This document shows positions 23,542 to 32,689 of a stretch of DNA of 64,000 nt, one piece after another. The translations under genes and the position numbers were made by a program. This DNA is from JANOYY01 sp031418035 (GTDB taxonomy: Bacteria > Actinomycetota > Acidimicrobiia > Acidimicrobiales > JANYDT01), in contig JANOWU010000287.1 of assembly GCA_031418035.1 (NCBI GenBank), positions 1 through 64,000 of the forward strand, given 5' to 3'. The notes beneath the pieces were generated by a model. The model was not told where the DNA came from. It worked only from the letters and a program-made list of their open reading frames with translations, and searched no databases. How positions within the stretch are numbered: the first letter of the stretch is position 1; every line of letters starts with the position of its first letter.

Positions 23542-26500
23542 TCACGCCACGACGGCATCGGGTCCGAGGAGGACCCGAATTTCGGAGAGCAGACGCGTCG
23601 ACGCTTCGACATTGAACTCATTCGAGAGACGCAAGACCTGACGGCCAAAGTGAATGAACACCTCTGAGTCGCCAGGATAGGTCCGAAGAATCTCGCGAAG
23701 TTCGTTGAGAATTTCCGGACGGATGCCTCGTTCGGGCAGTTGGATTCGAATCGGCGGACCGCCACCGTCGATGTTGATCTCCAAGCGCTTGATGTCCATG
23801 GCGATCAGCTTCGGGAGGTCGTCGCGATCATCGATGCGCGCCCGGATCAGCACCAGGGCGTCGTCGGTGATCATGTAACCGATCTCGCTCATCGTTTTCG
23901 GGAACACCATCACTTCGATGGCCGACTCCAGATCTTCGAGTGTGAACACGGCCATCAGCTCACCCTTCTTCGTGTACTTCTTGGTAAGCGCGGTTATCAC
24001 ACCCCCGACCGTCTTCGTGGGGGCGCCATCGCGCCCTCCCCCGTCGCTCTTCGGGAGCGAACCTTCGCGAAGTTCACGGATGGAACAGTCGGCGGCGCGG
24101 CGCAGCGCGGCTTGAGCCCCGAGTAGCGGATGATCGCTCACATAGAGGCCCAACATCTCCTTCTCGAAACGAAGACGTTCCTCCTTCGGCCACTCCGCAC
24201 CGGCCGGAGACGCCGAGATTGCCGCCAACTTGCGTTCAGCGTCGGCCCGTCGACTCCCGTCCATTGCCCCCGACCCCGCCGCCGAATCGGAGGCCGACAA
24301 CATGTCGAACATCGAAATCTGTGGGTTGTTACGGTCTCGATAGTCCTGTACGGCCAAGTCGACGATTTCTTCGTGGACCACCATGAGGGATCGGCGGGTG
24401 TGACCGAGCGAATCGAATCCACCACCTTTGATGAGCGACTCGATCGCGCGCTTGTTCAGGACACTCGGCTCGACACGGAAGCAAAAGTCGAGAAAGTCTG
24501 TGTACGAACCATTCGCTTCTCGCTCGGCGATGATCGGGCGAACGATTCCTTCGCCAACGTTTCGCACGGCCGCCATGCCGAACAGGATGAGTGGGTTGTC
24601 ATCGCGAATGGTCGTGGCAAAGTCGCTCAACGACGAATTCACGTCGGGAACACTCACCGAGATATTGGAGTTGCGGGCCTCAGCGAGATACACCGCCGTT
24701 TTGTCTTTGTCGTCGCGCGAACTCGTGAGAAGGGCGGCGAGGTACTCGGCCGGATAGTTCGCTTTCAGGTAGGCGGTCTGGTAGCTGATGAAACCGTAGC
24801 CGTAGCTATGGCTCTTGTTGAAGGCGTAGTCGGCGAATGGCTCGATGATGTCGAAGATCTTCTTGCCGAGCGCTCGCCCGTATCCCGTACGTTCGCACCC
24901 GTCTTCGAAGCTCTGACGCTCCTTCGCCATAACCTCGCGAATCTTCTTGCCCGCCGCTTTGCGAAGGTTGTCGGCTTGTTCGAGCGAGTACCCGGCGAAC
25001 TTCTGGGCAACGCGCATCATCGACTCTTGATAGATCATCAAGCCATACGTGTCCTTCAGAACCTCCTCGGCGTCGGGATGGAAGTACGTGAGGGGCTTTC
25101 GTCCATTCTTCACATCGGCGAAGTCGTTGTGCATGTTGGCCGCCATCGGGCCGGGACGGTAGAGGGCAACGAGTGCAGCAATGTCACCGAACACCGTGGG
25201 TTCGAGCGAACGCATGAGGGCGCGCATCGGCCCACCTTCGAGCTGGAACACCCCAATCGACTCGCCACGCTTGAGCATCTCGTAGGTCTTCGTGTCCTCG
25301 AGGTCGACGTTGTCGATATCCAGTTGCAAGCCGGTCGACTGCTCGATCAGCTCCAGGGCACGGTCGATCACGCTCAGGTTGCGCAAGCCCAGGAAGTCCA
25401 TCTTCAGGAGCCCGAGTTCTTCGACGCCGTGCATTTCGTACTGTGTCACGATCGGCGCGTCGTGGATGCTTCCGCCCGGTTCCGGCTTTCGCTGGATCGG
25501 CAGGTATTCGGTCAACGCTTCCCGTGTGATCACGACGGCGGCGGCGTGGATACCGTCTTGTCGTCGGAGTCCCTCGAGTCCTTTCGCAACGTCGACCACC
25601 TGCCGGACATCGGGGTCGGACTCATACATCGAGCGGAGGTCGGCGGCCATCTTGTATCCGTCTTCGTACTTCGGGTACGGCGATAAGCACGCATACAAAG
25701 GCGTATCGCGACCCATGACCAGGGGCGGCATGGCCTTCGCCACTCGATCACCCAGACCGTACGGATACCCGAGAACGCGCGCCGCATCGCGGACTGCCGC
25801 TCGCGCCTTGATGGTCGAGAACGTGACGATCTGGGCGACGTGATCCCACCCGTACTTTTTCGACGCGTATTCGATCATGCGCGACCGATACCGATCGTCG
25901 AAGTCCATGTCGATATCGGGCATCTGCTTACGGCCCGGATTCAGGAATCGTTCGAACAAGAGGTCGTAGCGGATCGGGTCCAGATCGACTATTCGCAGGC
26001 AATAGCTCACTGCCGACCCTGCGGCGCTGCCTCGTCCGGGGCCGACCCGAATCCGTTCTTCGCGGGCGAATCGGATGAGATCCCAGACGACGAGAAAGTA
26101 GGCATTGAAGCCCATGTTGTCGATGACGCCCAACTCGAAATCGATACGTTCCCGTATCTGCTCGGTGATCTCGTGATACCGCTCTCGCGCGCCGTTGTAG
26201 ACCAGATGGCGCAGGTAGTCACGGTCGTTGTCGAAGCCCTGAGGAAGCGGGAAGTCTGGCAACTCTGTTCGCCCGAACTCGATTTCGACCTGAGCTCGTT
26301 CGGCGATCCACAGCGTGTTATCGCACGCCGACTCCCAATGCCGGAACAGGTGCCGCATTTCGGCTGCCGATTTCAGATAGTGCTGATCGCCTTCGAATTT
26401 GAAGCGCTTCGGATCACTGATCAGTGCACCCGTCTGTACACATAGCAATGCGTCGTGGGCGACATGGTCTTCACGATTCGTGTAGTGACTGTCGTTCGTG

Positions 26501-27144
26501 GCCAGGAGCGGCGCTTTCAGTTTTCGAGCAATCTCGATGAGCTGGGGGTTCGTTTCATGTTGGGCGGCAATGCCGTGATCTTGGATCTCGACGAACAAGT
26601 TGTCGCGCCCGAAGATGTCTTGCAGACGAGCCGCCTTCGCCAAGGCACCCTTTTCGTCGCCTTTCAAGAGGGCCTGCAGCACCTGACCGCCCAGACATCC
26701 CGTCGTCGCAATGATCCCCTCGTGGAGCTCCTCGAGAAGCTCCCAGTCGAGGCGTGGCTTGTAGTAGTACCCCTCGAGGTACGCCCGCGACGAGAGCTTC
26801 ATCAGGTTGCGGTATCCCTGGGTCGATTCGGCAAGAAGGATCAGGTGGTAATAGAGCTTGTCCCCCTCCCCCTGGTCACCGTCGTCGAGTCGACCGCGTC
26901 GCACCGGACGCTCCGAGCGCGATTCCCCCGCCATGTATGCCTCGGTGCCGATGATCGGCTTGATGCCGAGCTTGTTGGCTGCCTTGTAGAAGTCCAGCAC
27001 CCCGTACATGTTCCCGTGGTCGGTTATCCCGATCGCCGGCTGTCCGTCGGCGCGGGCGGCCGTAATGACCTCGTCAATGCGCGCTGCACCGTCGAGCATC
27101 GAATACTCGGTGTGCAGGTGCAGATGGGTGAACGAGGAAGGCAT
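23542..27144 (-). CDS. dnaE: DNA polymerase III subunit alpha
   Basis: A complete 1200-residue replicative polymerase. The N-terminal PHP domain opens with FTHLHLHTEYSMLDGA. The palm carries PDIDMDFDDRYR with the catalytic Asp residues, and the finger region includes RKAAGKKIREVMAKER and YAFNKSHSYGYG. A helix-hairpin-helix/OB region at the C-terminus contains VGGVITALTKKYTKKGELMA. This is the DnaE1 type that works with the sliding clamp. It converges with the SGNH hydrolase gene; only four bases separate their ends. Length and all motifs are normal. Confidence 0.97.
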   Translation of the reverse strand: MPSSFTHLHLHTEYSMLDGAARIDEVITAARADGQPAIGITDHGNMYGVLDFYKAANKLGIKPIIGTEAYMAGESRSERPVRRGRLDDGDQGEGDKLYYHLILLAESTQGYRNLMKLSSRAYLEGYYYKPRLDWELLEELHEGIIATTGCLGGQVLQALLKGDEKGALAKAARLQDIFGRDNLFVEIQDHGIAAQHETNPQLIEIARKLKAPLLATNDSHYTNREDHVAHDALLCVQTGALISDPKRFKFEGDQHYLKSAAEMRHLFRHWESACDNTLWIAERAQVEIEFGRTELPDFPLPQGFDNDRDYLRHLVYNGARERYHEITEQIRERIDFELGVIDNMGFNAYFLVVWDLIRFAREERIRVGPGRGSAAGSAVSYCLRIVDLDPIRYDLLFERFLNPGRKQMPDIDMDFDDRYRSRMIEYASKKYGWDHVAQIVTFSTIKARAAVRDAARVLGYPYGLGDRVAKAMPPLVMGRDTPLYACLSPYPKYEDGYKMAADLRSMYESDPDVRQVVDVAKGLEGLRRQDGIHAAAVVITREALTEYLPIQRKPEPGGSIHDAPIVTQYEMHGVEELGLLKMDFLGLRNLSVIDRALELIEQSTGLQLDIDNVDLEDTKTYEMLKRGESIGVFQLEGGPMRALMRSLEPTVFGDIAALVALYRPGPMAANMHNDFADVKNGRKPLTYFHPDAEEVLKDTYGLMIYQESMMRVAQKFAGYSLEQADNLRKAAGKKIREVMAKERQSFEDGCERTGYGRALGKKIFDIIEPFADYAFNKSHSYGYGFISYQTAYLKANYPAEYLAALLTSSRDDKDKTAVYLAEARNSNISVSVPDVNSSLSDFATTIRDDNPLILFGMAAVRNVGEGIVRPIIAEREANGSYTDFLDFCFRVEPSVLNKRAIESLIKGGGFDSLGHTRRSLMVVHEEIVDLAVQDYRDRNNPQISMFDMLSASDSAAGSGAMDGSRRADAERKLAAISASPAGAEWPKEERLRFEKEMLGLYVSDHPLLGAQAALRRAADCSIRELREGSLPKSDGGGRDGAPTKTVGGVITALTKKYTKKGELMAVFTLEDLESAIEVMVFPKTMSEIGYMITDDALVLIRARIDDRDDLPKLIAMDIKRLEINIDGGGPPIRIQLPERGIRPEILNELREILRTYPGDSEVFIHFGRQVLRLSNEFNVEASTRLLSEIRVLLGPDAVVA

Positions 27145-27257
27145 CAGAGTCGTTGGAGGGAAAACACGTCGGTGTAATTCACGAAACTACTGCCCCGCGT
27201 GCCCTGTCACGCAACGACGAGAGGCCTTTGCTGGGGGAAAGCCCGTCGGACTCACCG

Positions 27258-27800
27258 TCAGAGGTACGTTCCGCCTCCCGCGACGCGACCTTGGGCGCCT
27301 GGGGACCCAGCATCGGGCGGCATCATTCCCGGCGGCAGACCACGCTGGTCGCCTCCGCCTCGCATTTGTTGCAGCTGAGCTTGCGCCGCCATTTGCTGGG
27401 CGAACAACGTGGCCTGAATGCCGTGGAACAACCCTTCGAGCCACCCAACGAGTTGGGCCTGAGCGATGCGAAGTTCGGAGTCACTGGGTACTTCCCCGTC
27501 AGCGAAAGGGAGGGCGAGCGAACGCAACTCCTGGGCCAGGTCCGAGGACAGCGCCGAGGAAAGCTCGGCCACGGACCGATCAAACACATCGCGGAGGCGA
27601 GCCCGGGACTTCTCGTCGAGCGGGGCCTGTCGGACCTCCTCCAACAGTTGCTTGATCATCGACCCGATGCGCATCACCTTGCCGGGTTCGGACACGGTTT
27701 CTTGCTGAGGTTCAGAGGATTCGGTCGAAAGCGCCGGTGCGGTGTCGACGAGTTCGACGGCATCAGCGGGAATTGACTCTCGTGCGGATTCAGGAGACAT
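27258..27800 (-). CDS. bpa: Bacterial proteasome activator
   Basis: About 180 residues. The core closely matches the mycobacterial Bpa family: RIGSMIKQLLEEVRQAPLDE, then PSDSELRIAQAQLVGWLEGL and FHGIQATLFAQQMAAQAQLQ. The protein ends in GGGTYL; the penultimate Tyr and final Leu match the GQYL-type tail that docks into the 20S proteasome and opens its gate without ATP. The presence of bpa implies a proteasome elsewhere in this genome. Starts at 27800 (GGAGA upstream), 27809 (ATG) and 27854 (GTG) are all possible; I prefer the first. It is divergent from the Rrf2 gene. Confidence 0.9.
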   Translation of the reverse strand: MSPESARESIPADAVELVDTAPALSTESSEPQQETVSEPGKVMRIGSMIKQLLEEVRQAPLDEKSRARLRDVFDRSVAELSSALSSDLAQELRSLALPFADGEVPSDSELRIAQAQLVGWLEGLFHGIQATLFAQQMAAQAQLQQMRGGGDQRGLPPGMMPPDAGSPGAQGRVAGGGTYL

Positions 27801-27904
27801 GGTCTCCATTCTCTCCCGAATCGTTGGCTCCGGTGCACCTTCGGTTCGAGGCACGTGATGGCGGGCTCCCCCGGTGAACGCGTCGGGCCGGTAGGCTGGC
27901 TTTC

Positions 27905-28360
27905 ATGCGCGTTTCGACGAGAGGGGATTATGCCTGCCGAGCGCTCCTTTCGATGGCGCTGCACGTCGAAGACTCCCCCACGCAATCGGTGCGTGATATC
28001 GCACTGCGAACCGGGCTACCGCAGCCCTACCTGGAGCAGATTCTTCTGGCGTTGAAAGGCGCGGGCTTGGTGCGTTCCAAGCGCGGTGTCGGCGGGGGGT
28101 ACGTTCTGGCGCGCAACGTCGAAGAGGTCACACTTGCCGAAATCGTCAGTGCGGTCGATGGCCCTATCCAACTTGGCGATTTTGGTCTGCCACACAAAGA
28201 CGGCGCCTGCGACCACGAGGGACAATGCGTCCTTCTCGCAGTTTGGAACGACGTCGGCGAACACATGCGCATGCATCTCCAGGCCCACACGCTCGCAGAC
28301 ATGGTTCTGCGGGCGAAGGGTCTACCGACGCCCCCGCCTGCAGTGGCCCATCACCACTGA
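27905..28360 (+). CDS. Rrf2-family transcriptional regulator
   Basis: A 151-residue winged helix-turn-helix protein. It begins with the Rrf2 hallmark MRVSTRGDYACRALLSMALH, and has recognition elements around RTGLPQPYLEQILLALKGAG and the wing GVGGGYVLAR. The cluster region reads ACDHEGQC, with Cys102 and Cys108 and His104; IscR has three Cys here. It may bind a cluster with Cys/His ligands or none. Iron-sulfur genes, the usual targets, are not visible in the window. Confidence 0.9.
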   Translation: MRVSTRGDYACRALLSMALHVEDSPTQSVRDIALRTGLPQPYLEQILLALKGAGLVRSKRGVGGGYVLARNVEEVTLAEIVSAVDGPIQLGDFGLPHKDGACDHEGQCVLLAVWNDVGEHMRMHLQAHTLADMVLRAKGLPTPPPAVAHHH

Positions 28361-28393
28361 ACCACTCGTTCTGCGCACTCAGGCGCTTCTTCG

Positions 28394-28410
28394 TCGAAGT
28401 TCGACTTCGA
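28394..28410. terminator. Hairpin between convergent genes
   Basis: TCGAAGT and ACTTCGA form a perfect 7-base-pair stem around a TCG loop. It lies in the 60 bases between the convergent Rrf2 and pseudouridine synthase genes. There is no T-run on either side, so termination is only a guess from position. Confidence 0.3.
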
Positions 28411-28420
28411 ATCGACGTTC

Positions 28421-29362
28421 CTAAAGCGTTGAGAGCGTATCCAGCACCGAGCGGAGGTCATCGGGCACGGGGGCCTCGAAGAACACGTCTTCCCCGGTCA
28501 GTGGATGACGGAATCGGAGGGAGAAGGCATGGAGCCAAAGTCGCGGTGAACGTGTCCGCCCTCGAACACCCCCGTAACGGGGGTCGCCGACGATCGGGTG
28601 ACCGATGGCCGAAAGGTGGACACGGATCTGGTGCGTTCGGCCCGTCTCGAGCCAACATTCGAGCAGCGTCGACGGGTCCGGCAGATCGAAGCTGCTTTCG
28701 ACTCGATAGTGCGTAATTGCCTCTCGGCCGCTGGCCGTGACGGTCATGCGAGTCGGATCTGAGTCGCTTCGTCCGACCGCTGCATCGATGACACCACTCC
28801 GGGCTGCGAACGTGCCATGGGCGAGGGCCATGTAGTGACGTGACACCGTCCGTGCACGTAGTTGTTCGATAAGGCTGGTAACTGCGGCCTGCGTGCGGCC
28901 AACCATGAGGAGACCACTTGTGCCCTTGTCCAACCGGTGGACGATACCGGGCCTCTCGGCCTGATCCCCGACCGCAAGTTCGCCAAGTTCGGGGTAACGC
29001 GACAGCAGTCCGTGGACCAGCGTCCCCGTCTGGTTTCCTGCACCCGGATGCACGACAAGATCTGCGTGCTTACTCACGACGATAAGGCTGTCATCTTCGT
29101 AGATGACGTCGAACTCGACGGCGGGGTCGCCGACGAGTCCTCCGCGCACCTCACGCACAGGAACCTCGATGACGATCTCATCGCCAAGGCTGACTCGGAC
29201 GCTGCGCCGAGTGACCACGTTCCCCGCCACTCGCACGCCTCCCGATTCCACGAGAGCCGTCGCATCGGCCCTCGTGAGGTTGGCAAGTACGGCTACGACC
29301 CGATCGATTCGTTCTCCATCAAGCGCTTCAGAAATCGACGCATGAAGCGCGTTGTCGGTCAT
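28421..29362 (-). CDS. RluA-family pseudouridine synthase
   Basis: A 313-residue protein from the ATG at 29360-29362, overlapping the lspA stop (ATGA). An N-terminal S4 RNA-binding domain (ERIDRVVAVLANLTRADATA) is followed by the catalytic domain with the motif HRLDKGTSGLLMVGRT (the Asp is the nucleophile), HYMALAHG and GRTHQIRVHLSAIGHPI. It isomerises specific uridines, in RluD-type enzymes in helix 69 of 23S rRNA. The order lspA then rluA-type gene is common in Actinobacteria. The frame extends to 29665 but that part overlaps lspA. Confidence 0.93.
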   Translation of the reverse strand: MTDNALHASISEALDGERIDRVVAVLANLTRADATALVESGGVRVAGNVVTRRSVRVSLGDEIVIEVPVREVRGGLVGDPAVEFDVIYEDDSLIVVSKHADLVVHPGAGNQTGTLVHGLLSRYPELGELAVGDQAERPGIVHRLDKGTSGLLMVGRTQAAVTSLIEQLRARTVSRHYMALAHGTFAARSGVIDAAVGRSDSDPTRMTVTASGREAITHYRVESSFDLPDPSTLLECWLETGRTHQIRVHLSAIGHPIVGDPRYGGVRGRTRSPRLWLHAFSLRFRHPLTGEDVFFEAPVPDDLRSVLDTLSTL

Positions 29363-29859
29363 GAGGGTGTCACGTTCTTTTGTGACGCACCGAAAATCGC
29401 CATTGCCGCGATGGCGAACGCCCCGCAGAACAGGGCGGTGTCGGCAAGATTTAACACCGGCCAAAACCCCGTCGCGAAAAAGTCCACGACGGCTCCCCGG
29501 TTCCAGCCCTCTCCGCGGAACAACCGGTCGATCTGGTTTCCGAGCGCGCCTCCCAACATCGACGACAACGCGACAAGAGACCAGCCCCGAAGCCGGGGGT
29601 CTTGGCGATGCAACGCGCTTATGAACCAGACCGTGAGGACCGCGACCAGAAACGACACTATCCACGGAAAGGCCCCGTGCCCGTCACCCACGCTGAATGC
29701 CCCGCCCGTATTGAAACGTCGAACGAGGTGCAGCGGTCCGATCACGTGGATGCGGTCGTCGGCATCCACGTGATTGAGAATCGCGTTCTTGGAAAGCTGG
29801 TCGGCCACCACAATCGTGCCGACGACACCGAGGGCAACTCGGCGAGGGTGCGAACTCAC
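29359..29859 (-). CDS. lspA: Lipoprotein signal peptidase
   Basis: About 166 residues with four predicted membrane helices. Signal peptidase II motifs are present: VADQLSKNAI, RFNTGGAFSVG, GGALGNQIDRLFR and GAVVDFFATGFWPVLNLADTAL, with the two catalytic Asp residues in the last two blocks. It cleaves prolipoproteins after lipidation; the GH44 lipoprotein in this window would be a substrate. I prefer the GTG at 29857-29859, which overlaps the stop of the DksA-like gene by four bases; an upstream GTG at 29895 is also open. Confidence 0.93.
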   Translation of the reverse strand: MSSHPRRVALGVVGTIVVADQLSKNAILNHVDADDRIHVIGPLHLVRRFNTGGAFSVGDGHGAFPWIVSFLVAVLTVWFISALHRQDPRLRGWSLVALSSMLGGALGNQIDRLFRGEGWNRGAVVDFFATGFWPVLNLADTALFCGAFAIAAMAIFGASQKNVTPS

Positions 29860-31295
29860 CGACGGGAGAGTCCACCGCTCTTGCAGGCAACACACAGTGT
29901 CGCTGCAGGCATGGCCCGCAGGCGCGCCCGAACGATCGCCTTGTGACAGCTTTCGCAGTATCCGTAGCTTCCGTTCTCGATGGTGAGCAGAAGACGTTCG
30001 ATCTCCTCGGCAAACCCGATGGCACTCGCCGACATGGCCAGATCACGTTCGCGCTCGACATTCGTCGTTGCGCCTTCACCCGACTCGTCATCGAATTGCA
30101 CATCGCCCGGTTCCATGTCGACGGCGAGTTGGTCAGCCTCGGCGCGCAACATGGCGGCCTGGGCAAAGTAGTGATCTCGTTCCGATTTCAAGAGTTCGAT
30201 CTGCTGCCACAGAAACTGGCCGTCGCTGAGTTCGTCGATGCCGTCGAAGGCGTCGTCGGCATTGATCGGCGGACCCTTCACAGGCTTGACCGGCTTGGGC
30301 ACGAACACCGGAGCGGCCGGTGGCTTTGGTTTCGTGACCTTCACGGGTTCAGGTGCGGCCACGGCAGGCTGCGGTTCGACCGTCGCGGCCGAGGCCTTTT
30401 TCTTTCCCTTGGGTGACGCGACGACGGCGGTTTGGTTTACCGCTGACTCGGGCGAAGCCACTGGAGCAGCGACTTCGGCGGCGCGAGCCGTCGTGCCACC
30501 CTTGCTCGCTTTGGCTGTAGTTGACGATTTCTCGGGCGAAGCGTCCTTCGCGATGGGAGGCGCGGCGTCGGCCTTTGCCGCCTTCGTAGGCGCCGCTTTC
30601 GTGACCGGCTTCGTCACTTCAGGTTTGGCGACTTCGGGTTTTGCGACTGCAGGTTTGGTGACTTCGGGTTTTGTGGCTTCGGGTTTCGCCTTCGACGGTT
30701 TCGTCGCGGCCGATTTGTCAGTGGATACGGGGGGAGCTGCTTTGTCTTTGGGTTTGATTCCCACAGTGTCTTTCGATGTTTTCGGAACCGCCGGTTTGGC
30801 TTTGCTGTCCGACGCTGCAACGGGCGTTGCCTTTGTCGACGTGGCCTTTGTCGACGATGGCTTCGTCGAGGTGGCTTTTGTCGGCATCGTCGGCATCGTC
30901 GTCATCGTCTTCGTCGACGTTTTCGACGTTTTCGACGTGTTCGATGTTGTCGGCGTTATTGGCTGTGTCGCTGTAATCGGCTTTGTCGGCGTTGTCGACG
31001 TTGATGCCTTCGTCGACTTCGCCACCTTCGCTGCTACAGCGTCATGCTTGTTCGGGACGGGTTTCGAGGGGCCGGGGGTTTTTTTGATGGTCGGTGCAAC
31101 AGCCGCAAGCTTTGGGGCGCTCTTGGCCGCTTTCGTTGGGGTGGCCGCGGATTTGGACGCAACGTTCTTCGTCGCACCCGATTTGGCCGCCTTCGTCTTG
31201 GCAGCCGGAGCAGCAGGCGAAGGTTTCACAGGCGCACTGCCTTTCTGGGCAGCGCGAGAAGCAGTGTTCGCAGTGTTTTTCGCCTTTGACGGCAC
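29856..31295 (-). CDS. DksA/TraR zinc-finger protein with long Lys/Ala/Thr-rich arm
   Basis: About 479 residues. I chose the GTG at 31293-31295 because AAGGAG lies six bases upstream; the frame extends further but without such support. Residues 1 to about 350 are very low in complexity: runs of Lys, Ala, Thr, Pro and Ser with repeated KATSTK, KPEVTKPEVAKP-like units, resembling eukaryotic H1 or mycobacterial HupB tails. The last 120 residues are a DksA/TraR domain: a coiled coil (LWQQIELLKSERDHYFAQAA), then CESC-N15-17-CVAC as the zinc finger. The C-terminal domain probably contacts RNA polymerase; the arm probably binds nucleic acid. Short orthologues normally sit at this place, so the arm is the oddity. 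Confidence 0.85.
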   Translation of the reverse strand: MPSKAKNTANTASRAAQKGSAPVKPSPAAPAAKTKAAKSGATKNVASKSAATPTKAAKSAPKLAAVAPTIKKTPGPSKPVPNKHDAVAAKVAKSTKASTSTTPTKPITATQPITPTTSNTSKTSKTSTKTMTTMPTMPTKATSTKPSSTKATSTKATPVAASDSKAKPAVPKTSKDTVGIKPKDKAAPPVSTDKSAATKPSKAKPEATKPEVTKPAVAKPEVAKPEVTKPVTKAAPTKAAKADAAPPIAKDASPEKSSTTAKASKGGTTARAAEVAAPVASPESAVNQTAVVASPKGKKKASAATVEPQPAVAAPEPVKVTKPKPPAAPVFVPKPVKPVKGPPINADDAFDGIDELSDGQFLWQQIELLKSERDHYFAQAAMLRAEADQLAVDMEPGDVQFDDESGEGATTNVERERDLAMSASAIGFAEEIERLLLTIENGSYGYCESCHKAIVRARLRAMPAATLCVACKSGGLSRR

Positions 31296-31369
31296 AGTTG
31301 ACTCCTTACTCCGAAGCCACGATGAGACCGCAAGCCCCATCAGAGGACGGCGGACCTTATCATCAGTTT

Positions 31370-32095
31370 TCAAACCTGCGGCGGACTTCCACCCACAGAC
31401 ATGGAGTTTGTGAAGTCACCATCACTCGATGTCGATCCGTCGGACACGCTGTCGAGTCCGATATCCGGTGAAGAATCGACGGCGAATTCGCTCTGATCGG
31501 TGGGCGCCGATGACGAAAGGGCGGGATAGACGAGGTGGTCGAGCCGTAGGAGTTGATCGGTCAGGGCCGAGCGGTAACGATCTCGCAGTCCGAGCACCTG
31601 CGCGTTGAGTTCCGCCGTCCGTGCCGTGGCCAACTGCGCCTGTCGCTGCGCGAGTTGTTCTTGCTCACGAAATGCCTGCAGCATCCGTTCATGTTCGGCG
31701 GTGGCGTCATCGCGCTGTCGCGTCGCTGCGGCCGCGGTCTCCTGTTCCAACTTCACGCGCTGCGCCGTAGCTGATGCGGTTGCCTCCGAGAGTGTCCGTT
31801 CGGCCTCTCGGTGTGCGTCCTGCACAATTCGTTCGGCAACCGATTTGGCCTCACTCACCACAAGATCGGCGGCGCGTTGGGCAAGCACCAACGTACGTTT
31901 TACCGTCTCATCGTTCTCGCCTCCGAGTCGTGACTCGGCCCGTTCCGCTCGTACCGTCAGCGCATGTATGCGATCGCGGAGCTCCTGCACGCCAATGGAA
32001 ACACGGTCGATGAATTCGTCGACGTCGGCCGGGTTGTATCCCCGCCACCCTTCACGAAACTCTGCTTCCCGAAGTGCTTCAACCGTCAGTTCCAT
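31370..32095 (-). CDS. divIVA: DivIVA-domain cell division/polarity protein
   Basis: A 241-residue protein. The N-terminal DivIVA lipid-binding domain reads EALREAEFREGWRGYNPADV followed by DEFIDRV. A long coiled coil covers about residues 35-190 and the tail is acidic and Ser/Asp-rich. Actinobacterial DivIVA (Wag31) recruits the polar growth machinery to curved membrane. It lies directly after sepF with 29 bases between them; the ylmG/yggT gene usually found between them is absent. The ribosome site AGAGGG precedes the ATG. Confidence 0.9.
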   Translation of the reverse strand: MELTVEALREAEFREGWRGYNPADVDEFIDRVSIGVQELRDRIHALTVRAERAESRLGGENDETVKRTLVLAQRAADLVVSEAKSVAERIVQDAHREAERTLSEATASATAQRVKLEQETAAAATRQRDDATAEHERMLQAFREQEQLAQRQAQLATARTAELNAQVLGLRDRYRSALTDQLLRLDHLVYPALSSSAPTDQSEFAVDSSPDIGLDSVSDGSTSSDGDFTNSMSVGGSPPQV

Positions 32096-32124
32096 GCAAC
32101 CCTCTAGTTCGACAGAGACAACCG

Positions 32125-32670
32125 TCAGCCGCCAAGGAGTCCGCGCTCTTGAAGCTTGCGTCGTTCGTCGGCGGAGACCTCGACATTTTTCGGCGTCAGC
32201 ATAAACACGCTTTCGGCCACACGTTGCATCTCGCCTTGCAGGCCGAAGATCAGTCCGGCGGCAAAATCGACGAGGCGACGCTTGAGGTCACGATCGACAC
32301 CGCCGAGGTTGATGATGACGGGCTGTCCTGCACGGAACGACTCGCCAATTTCTTGCGCGTCGTGGAACGACGTGGGAGAGACCACTTGGACTTTGGCAGC
32401 GGCGGGAGCCGGAATCGGACGAACCGAACCCGACGAGGGCGGCGCCGGTCGAGTCTGTATTGCTCCCACACCGGCATCGGCCGCAACGATCGGGAGTGCT
32501 CGGACATTTGACACCGAGTCCGATTCGGGCGCAGGTGGCGGCGAATAGCCAGGCACGGGGCGTGTCGATCGGGCAGGCGCGGGCGACTGCTCCTCATACG
32601 GTTCATAGTCGGGGTACGCGTCGCCGTCACTCAGACCGAGCGCATCCCAAAATTTACGAAATCCAGCCAT
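32125..32670 (-). CDS. sepF: Cell division protein SepF
   Basis: A 181-residue protein. It has an amphipathic N-terminal membrane-targeting segment (MAGFRKFWDALGLSD), a proline-rich disordered linker (to about residue 95) and the conserved SepF domain (VVSPTSFHDAQEIGESFRAG, VIINLGGVDRDLKRRLVDFA, then VFMLTPKNVEVS). SepF ties the FtsZ tail to the membrane, a role it takes over where FtsA is missing, as here. GGAGGG precedes the ATG. Length and domain are normal. Confidence 0.95.
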   Translation of the reverse strand: MAGFRKFWDALGLSDGDAYPDYEPYEEQSPAPARSTRPVPGYSPPPAPESDSVSNVRALPIVAADAGVGAIQTRPAPPSSGSVRPIPAPAAAKVQVVSPTSFHDAQEIGESFRAGQPVIINLGGVDRDLKRRLVDFAAGLIFGLQGEMQRVAESVFMLTPKNVEVSADERRKLQERGLLGG

Positions 32671-32689
32671 GGTTCCCTCCGCTGCCAGC

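Noticed and set aside
24130..25686. A 518-residue plus-strand frame inside dnaE
   Set aside because: It is antisense to the conserved polymerase domain of dnaE and has no family signature.
30238..31413. A 391-residue plus-strand frame rich in Val, Ala, Gly and Phe, opposite the DksA-like gene
   Set aside because: It is the antisense image of the Lys/Ala/Thr repeats; there is no start with a ribosome site, and the DksA zinc finger is on the other strand.
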